Assembly (NCBI RefSeq): GCF_029504695.1
Contig: NZ_JAQFIN010000014.1
Span: 29,903 to 93,902 of the forward strand
Source: Parabacteroides sp. PF5-6
GTDB lineage: Bacteria > Bacteroidota > Bacteroidia > Bacteroidales > Tannerellaceae
Reading direction: 5' to 3'
DNA: 64,000 nt
This document shows positions 60,040-64,000 of this stretch, in pieces. The notes below the pieces were generated by a model. It ran no database searches. It saw only the letters and a list, made by a program, of their open reading frames with translations, and had not been told where the DNA came from. Every line of letters starts with the position of its first letter. Position 1 is the first letter of the stretch. The position numbers were made by a program, and so were the translations under genes.

Positions 60040-62328
60040 CTATTGTTTTTCTTTTTCAATCTGCTCCTGTACGATGGCGTCCACGACGGCGACAGTCGTC
60101 AGGTTAAGAATATCACGGGTTGAGCTTTCGATATCGGTAAAGTGAATCGGTTTGTTCAATCCCATCTGGATCGGGCCGATGGTCTCGGCAATGCCCATCT
60201 CCAACAGCAACTTATACGCGCTATTGGCGGAGCTGAGGTTGGGGAAGATCAGGGTATTGACGTCGCGGCCTTTGATTTTGTTGAAAGGATAGGTCTCGTC
60301 GCGCAAACGCTTGTCGAGGGCGAAGTTGACCTGCATCTCTCCGTCGATCATCACCTCGGGATGGCGCGCATGAAGGAAATCAATCGCTTCATGTACCTTG
60401 CGCGGGCTGCCTTGCTTGTCGGCGCCGAAGTTAGAGTAGGAGAGCATGGCCATCACGGGCTCGTGGGCGAAGAATTGCACGGCATCGTGGGTCAGGCGGG
60501 CGACATCGATCAATACTTCGGCCGAAGGGTGGCGGTTGATCAACGTATCGGCGATAAAGAAGGTGCCTTTCTTGCAGGTAATGATGTTCATTGCGCCGAA
60601 ATGTTTGTACGTTGGGCGGATACCGATGATCTGTTCGGCCAGTTTGGAGATCGTTGTGTAACGGCTGTAGACGCCGGTGATGAAAGCGTCGGCTTCGCCG
60701 GTCTCAACCATCATCATACCGAAGGCGTTGCGGTCGACCATCGTCTCGTAGGCGTCGGCAAATGTGATTCCCTCGCGGGCTTTCTTCTCGCTCAGGATAC
60801 GGGCATAGCGCTCGCGCCGTTCATTTTCACGGTCGTGACGCAGGTTCACAATCTCTATATCTTCGATATTGATATTCTCTTCGGCAGCGATCTTATACAG
60901 GCGCTCTTCGTTGCCCAACAGGATCGGCTGGCAAATGCCTTCGGCTTTGGCTTCGACAGCGGCTTTCAGCATATTGGCGTGGTTGGCTTCGGCGAAGACC
61001 ACCCGTTTCGGATTGGCTTTGGCCATGTCCGTGAACGAACGGATCAGTTTGTTGTCATAGCCCATCATCTCCCGCAGGTGGTTGGCATATCCCTCCCAGT
61101 CGGTGATCTGCCGGCGCGCTACACCCGAAGCAATCGCCGCCTGGGCGACAGCCGTCGAGACACGGGTCAACAGCCGGGGATCGAGCGGTTTGGGCAGGAT
61201 ATAATCGCGTCCGAAGGTGGTGCGTTTGAGCTTATAAGCGGCATTGACCACATCGGGCACCGGCTCCTTGGCCAGCTCGGCGATGGCATAGGCGGCGGCG
61301 ACCTTCATCTCTTCGTTGATCGCCTTGGCATGGGTGTCCAACGCGCCGCGGAAGATATACGGGAAGCCTAATACATTATTAATCTGGTTCGGATAGTCCG
61401 AACGGCCGGTGGCAAAGATGATATCGGGGCGCGAAGCCATCGCGTTGGCGTAGGAGATCTCCGGATTGGGGTTGGCCAGGGCGAAAACGATGGGATCGGT
61501 GTTCATCGCGCGCACCATCTCGGGCGTCAATACGTCGGCAACCGAAAGACCCAGGAACACATCGGCACCCACCATGGCTTCTTCCAACGTACGGAGCTCA
61601 CGGGTGGTGGCAAACTCCTTTTTCGAGGCGTTCAGGTCGGTACGCAGGGTCGAAAGCACGCCTTTGCTGTCGCACATAACGATATTTTCTTTGCGCGCGC
61701 CCAATCGGACGTAAAGCTTCGTGCATGAGATCGAGGCGGCGCCGGCACCGTTGACCACGATCCGCACCTGGTCGATCTTCTTGCCGATCAATGTCAAGGC
61801 ATTCAACAAGCCGGCAGCCGAGATGATCGCCGTGCCGTGCTGGTCGTCGTGCATCACCGGGATATCCAATTCTTCTTTCAACCGCCGTTCGATCTCGAAG
61901 CATTCCGGCGCCTTGATATCCTCCAGGTTAATGCCGCCGAAAGTGGGGGAGATGGCCTTGACGGTCTGGATAAACTTCTCCGGATCTTTCTCGTCGACCT
62001 CGATATCGAACACATCAATCCCGGCGAAGATCTTGAAAAGCAATCCTTTTCCTTCCATCACCGGCTTACCGGCAACCGCGCCGATATCGCCCAGGCCGAG
62101 AACGGCCGTACCGTTGGAGATGACGGCCACCAGGTTTCCTTTGGCAGTATATTTATAGGCATCCAGAGGCTCCTGCTCGATAGCCAGGCAGGGCTCCGCC
62201 ACGCCGGGCGAATAAGCCAGAGATAAATCAGCCTGTGTACTATAGGGCTTGGTGGGAATCACTTCGATCTTTCCCGGTTTCCCTTCGGCATGGTACCGAA
62301 GCGCTTCTTCTTTAATTGATTTAGCCAT
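60040..62328 (-). CDS. maeB: NADP-dependent malic enzyme, long form
   Basis: MaeB converts malate to pyruvate with reduction of NADP. The 762-residue protein is the long two-domain form: a malic enzyme part (about 1-410) with SLAYSPGVAEPC, GTAVLGLGDIGAVAGKPVMEGK, VMHDDQHGTAIISAAGL and the NAD(P)-binding VVNGAGAASISC, and a C-terminal phosphate acetyltransferase-like domain (about 430-760) with PKRVVFAEANH and TGVYSRYTTISKLAEQIIG. The second domain is usually regulatory and not catalytic. A -7 box TACCTTTG lies at 62379-62372 on the minus strand, 43 bases before the start codon. Upstream is the 9-bp minisatellite. Confidence 0.96.
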   Translation of the reverse strand: MAKSIKEEALRYHAEGKPGKIEVIPTKPYSTQADLSLAYSPGVAEPCLAIEQEPLDAYKYTAKGNLVAVISNGTAVLGLGDIGAVAGKPVMEGKGLLFKIFAGIDVFDIEVDEKDPEKFIQTVKAISPTFGGINLEDIKAPECFEIERRLKEELDIPVMHDDQHGTAIISAAGLLNALTLIGKKIDQVRIVVNGAGAASISCTKLYVRLGARKENIVMCDSKGVLSTLRTDLNASKKEFATTRELRTLEEAMVGADVFLGLSVADVLTPEMVRAMNTDPIVFALANPNPEISYANAMASRPDIIFATGRSDYPNQINNVLGFPYIFRGALDTHAKAINEEMKVAAAYAIAELAKEPVPDVVNAAYKLKRTTFGRDYILPKPLDPRLLTRVSTAVAQAAIASGVARRQITDWEGYANHLREMMGYDNKLIRSFTDMAKANPKRVVFAEANHANMLKAAVEAKAEGICQPILLGNEERLYKIAAEENINIEDIEIVNLRHDRENERRERYARILSEKKAREGITFADAYETMVDRNAFGMMMVETGEADAFITGVYSRYTTISKLAEQIIGIRPTYKHFGAMNIITCKKGTFFIADTLINRHPSAEVLIDVARLTHDAVQFFAHEPVMAMLSYSNFGADKQGSPRKVHEAIDFLHARHPEVMIDGEMQVNFALDKRLRDETYPFNKIKGRDVNTLIFPNLSSANSAYKLLLEMGIAETIGPIQMGLNKPIHFTDIESSTRDILNLTTVAVVDAIVQEQIEKEKQ

Positions 62329-62454
62329 AGTCTTTTTGCTTTAAAGATATTTATGTAATAAAAACCGGCCGCAAAGGTAACAAATTATTACAAGAAAGCC
62401 TTCTTTGCTTGAAATTTGTTCTTCCTTCCCCCATCCCTCCCCTGATTCTTAGGA

Positions 62455-62712
62455 CTCCCAGTCCTCCTAATCCCCTAAGCCCCCTAAGCCCCCTAAAGCT
62501 CCCAGAACTCCTCGGATTCCTCGGATTCCTAAAGCTCCTAAGGCTCCTAAGCCTCCTAAGCTTCCTCGCCCTCCTCGGATTCCTCGGATTCCTAAAGCTC
62601 CTAAGCCTCCTTATCTCCCTTAATCCCCTTAATCCCCTTATCCCCCTCACTCCCCTTAATTCCCTTATCCCCCTTAATCCCCTTATTCTCCTCACTCCCC
62701 TTACCCCCTAGT
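62455..62712. repeat. 9-bp pyrimidine-rich minisatellite
   Basis: From about 62510 the sequence is phased in 9-bp units beginning CCT (CCTCGGATT, CCTAAAGCT, CCTAAGCCT, CCTTAATCC and variants). The order CCTCGGATT twice then CCTAAAGCT occurs at 62510-62536 and again at 62573-62599, so a block was duplicated. One strand is almost free of G runs and rich in C and T. It fills the divergent space between maeB and the DUF3575 gene. A near -7 box TATCTTTA follows at about 62769-62776, and bases 62329-62454 hold only the maeB promoter region. Confidence 0.88.
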
Positions 62713-62802
62713 CTCCCCTAAGAAAAAAAATCCCCCCTCCCAAGTTATGCCATTCTCAATAATTATGTATCTTTAAGCCCTTTTTCATTAGGATGACAAC
62801 TT

Positions 62803-63366
62803 ATGCGTAAACTTTATCTCATAGTTATGCTGGGACTCTTCGTCTCAGGAATCGCTTCAGCACAGTCTCTGGCACTGAAGACGAATCTCTTGTATGATGC
62901 CACGACAACGCCCAACTTAGGCGTCGAAGTGTCGATGGGCAAGCATTTCACCTTGGATATTTCCGGTAATTACAACCCTTGGGATCTCTCCACGAACCGC
63001 TCCGTAAAGCATTGGTTGGCACAACCCGAGTTGCGCTACTGGCCGGTGGAACGCTTCAACGGACACTTCCTCGGGGTGCATGGCTATTATATGGATTATG
63101 TCTTCAAAGACGTTCGCCTGCCCATGGGCATGAAAAGAAACGAAGGCTTTGACGGAACAGCGTATGGCGCAGGGATCGCTTATGGGTATCAACTCTACCT
63201 CTCGGCACGCTGGAACCTGGAGTTTACCGCCGGCTTCGGTTATGGTTATTACGAATACGACAAATTCTCCTTAGACAAAGGAGATAATGAGTATTTAGGA
63301 CTCTATAAGACGGACTACTGGGGAGTGACTAAGATAGGAGTGAGCATTATTTATCTCTTAAAATGA
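62803..63366 (+). CDS. DUF3575 outer-membrane protein
   Basis: This 187-residue exported protein (signal peptide to about residue 20, ASAQS) is a small beta-barrel-like protein of the DUF3575 family. It has LALKTNLLYDATTTPNLGVEV, the HWLAQPELRYWPVERFNGHFLGVHGYY block and the AGIAYGYQLYLSARWNLEFTAGFGYGYYEYDKF segment. DUF3575 genes are commonly the first genes of Mfa/Fim-type fimbrial operons in Bacteroidota. It overlaps the next gene by four bases (ATGA). Confidence 0.9.
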   Translation: MRKLYLIVMLGLFVSGIASAQSLALKTNLLYDATTTPNLGVEVSMGKHFTLDISGNYNPWDLSTNRSVKHWLAQPELRYWPVERFNGHFLGVHGYYMDYVFKDVRLPMGMKRNEGFDGTAYGAGIAYGYQLYLSARWNLEFTAGFGYGYYEYDKFSLDKGDNEYLGLYKTDYWGVTKIGVSIIYLLK

Positions 63367-63896
63367 AACATGCCATGAAGATCTCTTTATTATATATAGT
63401 AGCCGGGTTGCTTCTCTTCCCCGTTATCCCCAAAGCGCAGGATCCGCAACCTAAGGTGTATACAGGTTCTGTTCATGTGAAGCAGAATGTGGCGGAAGTA
63501 AGAAACGACTCGGTCTTTCTGGATATGGATATCACACTTTATGGCGTGCCGGTCCATTCCGATAATACGCTATTGTTGACTCCAGTCCTGCTGACGGAGA
63601 AAGATTCGTTGCGGCTTCCTTATATCCGGATTCATGGAACACAAAAGGATCGGATGTACAAAAGAAGCGTCACATTAAGTAAAGGAAAGAAAGAAGATCG
63701 ATCGGCTTATGTGATCCTGAGGCACGACTCCTTGATCACCCAGGTCGTTTCTTACCGGGATACGCTGGCCTATGAGCCCTGGATGAAGGAGGCAAGCCTA
63801 TTATTGGAAGGATCTTTCTTGAAATACAACGGGAAACCGAGCGCTATCTACAGAGATATGCTAACCGAAGATCTCTATTTGTCTCCTTTAGATTAA
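63363..63896 (+). CDS. Short DUF3868-type protein
   Basis: This 177-residue exported protein (signal peptide to about residue 25, PKAQD) matches the N-terminal DUF3868 module, with VYTGSVHVKQNVAEVRNDSVFLDMDITLYG and LTPVLLTEKDSLRLPYIRIHGTQKDRMYKR. DUF3868 proteins that follow DUF3575 genes in fimbrial operons are, as I recall, usually longer with a second domain. Here the frame ends after the first module, and a new promoter follows 27 bases later. It may be a naturally short variant or a decayed fimbrial operon. Confidence 0.75.
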   Translation: MKHAMKISLLYIVAGLLLFPVIPKAQDPQPKVYTGSVHVKQNVAEVRNDSVFLDMDITLYGVPVHSDNTLLLTPVLLTEKDSLRLPYIRIHGTQKDRMYKRSVTLSKGKKEDRSAYVILRHDSLITQVVSYRDTLAYEPWMKEASLLLEGSFLKYNGKPSAIYRDMLTEDLYLSPLD

Positions 63897-63923
63897 TTTC
63901 TTCTGAAAAAAGTTCACGAAATA

Positions 63924-63956
63924 TTTGGATCGGATAAAATAAAACCCTTATCTTTG
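63924..63956 (+). promoter_or_regulatory. Promoter at the window end
   Basis: TTTG (63924-63927), a 21-base spacer and TATCTTTG (63949-63956) match the Bacteroidota consensus. It shows that a new transcription unit starts after the DUF3868 gene. Confidence 0.8.
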
Positions 63957-63983
63957 CACCCACGTTCGCTAAAAAGTTAGCAC

Positions 63984-64000
63984 ATGAGCGTAAAGTTCTT
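63984..64000 (+). CDS. Possible gene start cut by the window end
   Basis: An ATG at 63984 (reading MSVKF) follows the promoter at 63924-63956 by 27 bases. Only five codons are in the window, so the product cannot be named. Confidence 0.3.

Noticed and set aside
62351..62711. Leu/Arg/Gly-repeat frames on both strands (LRGLRS and LLGFLGFLK types)
   Set aside because: They are the translation of the 9-bp minisatellite, whose period is a multiple of three; no start signal or family supports them.

Overview
The window is chromosomal DNA of a gut-type Bacteroidota bacterium, most likely Parabacteroides or a close relative. The evidence is two SusC/SusD pairs, an ECF sigma/FecR pair, promoters of the TTTG-N19-21-TAnnTTTG type instead of E. 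coli -35/-10 boxes, weak ribosome binding sites, NigD-like, DUF3575/DUF3868 and DUF6057-type proteins, and a Bacteroides-style xylose operon. The genus is an inference; no rRNA gene is present.

Layout. 1-3.7 kb: a glycosyltransferase cut by the window edge, a GNAT acetyltransferase, YqgE and an aminotransferase. 3.8-5.5 kb: tRNA-Asp followed by a 1.5 kb AT-rich islet carrying an XRE-type regulator and an AbiEii-type nucleotidyltransferase, flanked by an 18-bp direct repeat of the tRNA 3' end. 5.5-6.3 kb: a dense block of structured intergenic repeats. 6.3-18.9 kb: ECF sigma, FecR, SusC with an STN signalling domain, SusD, DcuC-type carrier, isoaspartyl dipeptidase and a 1009-residue secreted protein that joins three hydrolase folds; together these look like an inducible peptide (isoaspartyl peptide) utilisation locus. 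18.9-24.5 kb: PanB, NigD-like lipoprotein, rhamnose mutarotase, a LytS/LytTR-type two-component pair, an orphan regulator and Ogt. 24.7-29.9 kb: three related membrane/AraC-type proteins around a secreted GLUG-repeat protein. 30.4-40.4 kb: flavodoxin, formate/nitrite channel, ABC-GntR operon, HigBA toxin-antitoxin, YegP-like protein, a giant acyl-CoA dehydratase activase-type protein and a TetR regulator, the last two sharing a palindromic operator. 40.8-46.2 kb: xylose operon (Nudix-type regulator, xylulokinase, xylose isomerase, xylose-proton symporter). 46.5-59.7 kb: a second SusC/SusD set with a surface lipoprotein, then a DUF4369 lipoprotein and a tandemly duplicated pair of a DUF6057 membrane protein and a CxxCH-containing beta-propeller lipoprotein. 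60-64 kb: malic enzyme, a 9-bp minisatellite and the start of a fimbria-type DUF3575/DUF3868 pair.

The most unusual signal is not a gene. At least eight intergenic sites carry short tandem arrays with a repeat period of 21-22 bp, most with a palindromic core. The core sequence differs from site to site, although two cores recur, and two arrays sit inside very long inverted repeats (5899-6202 and 59790-60009). They lie at gene ends and next to regulatory genes and have no spacers or associated cas genes. I know of no name for this architecture.
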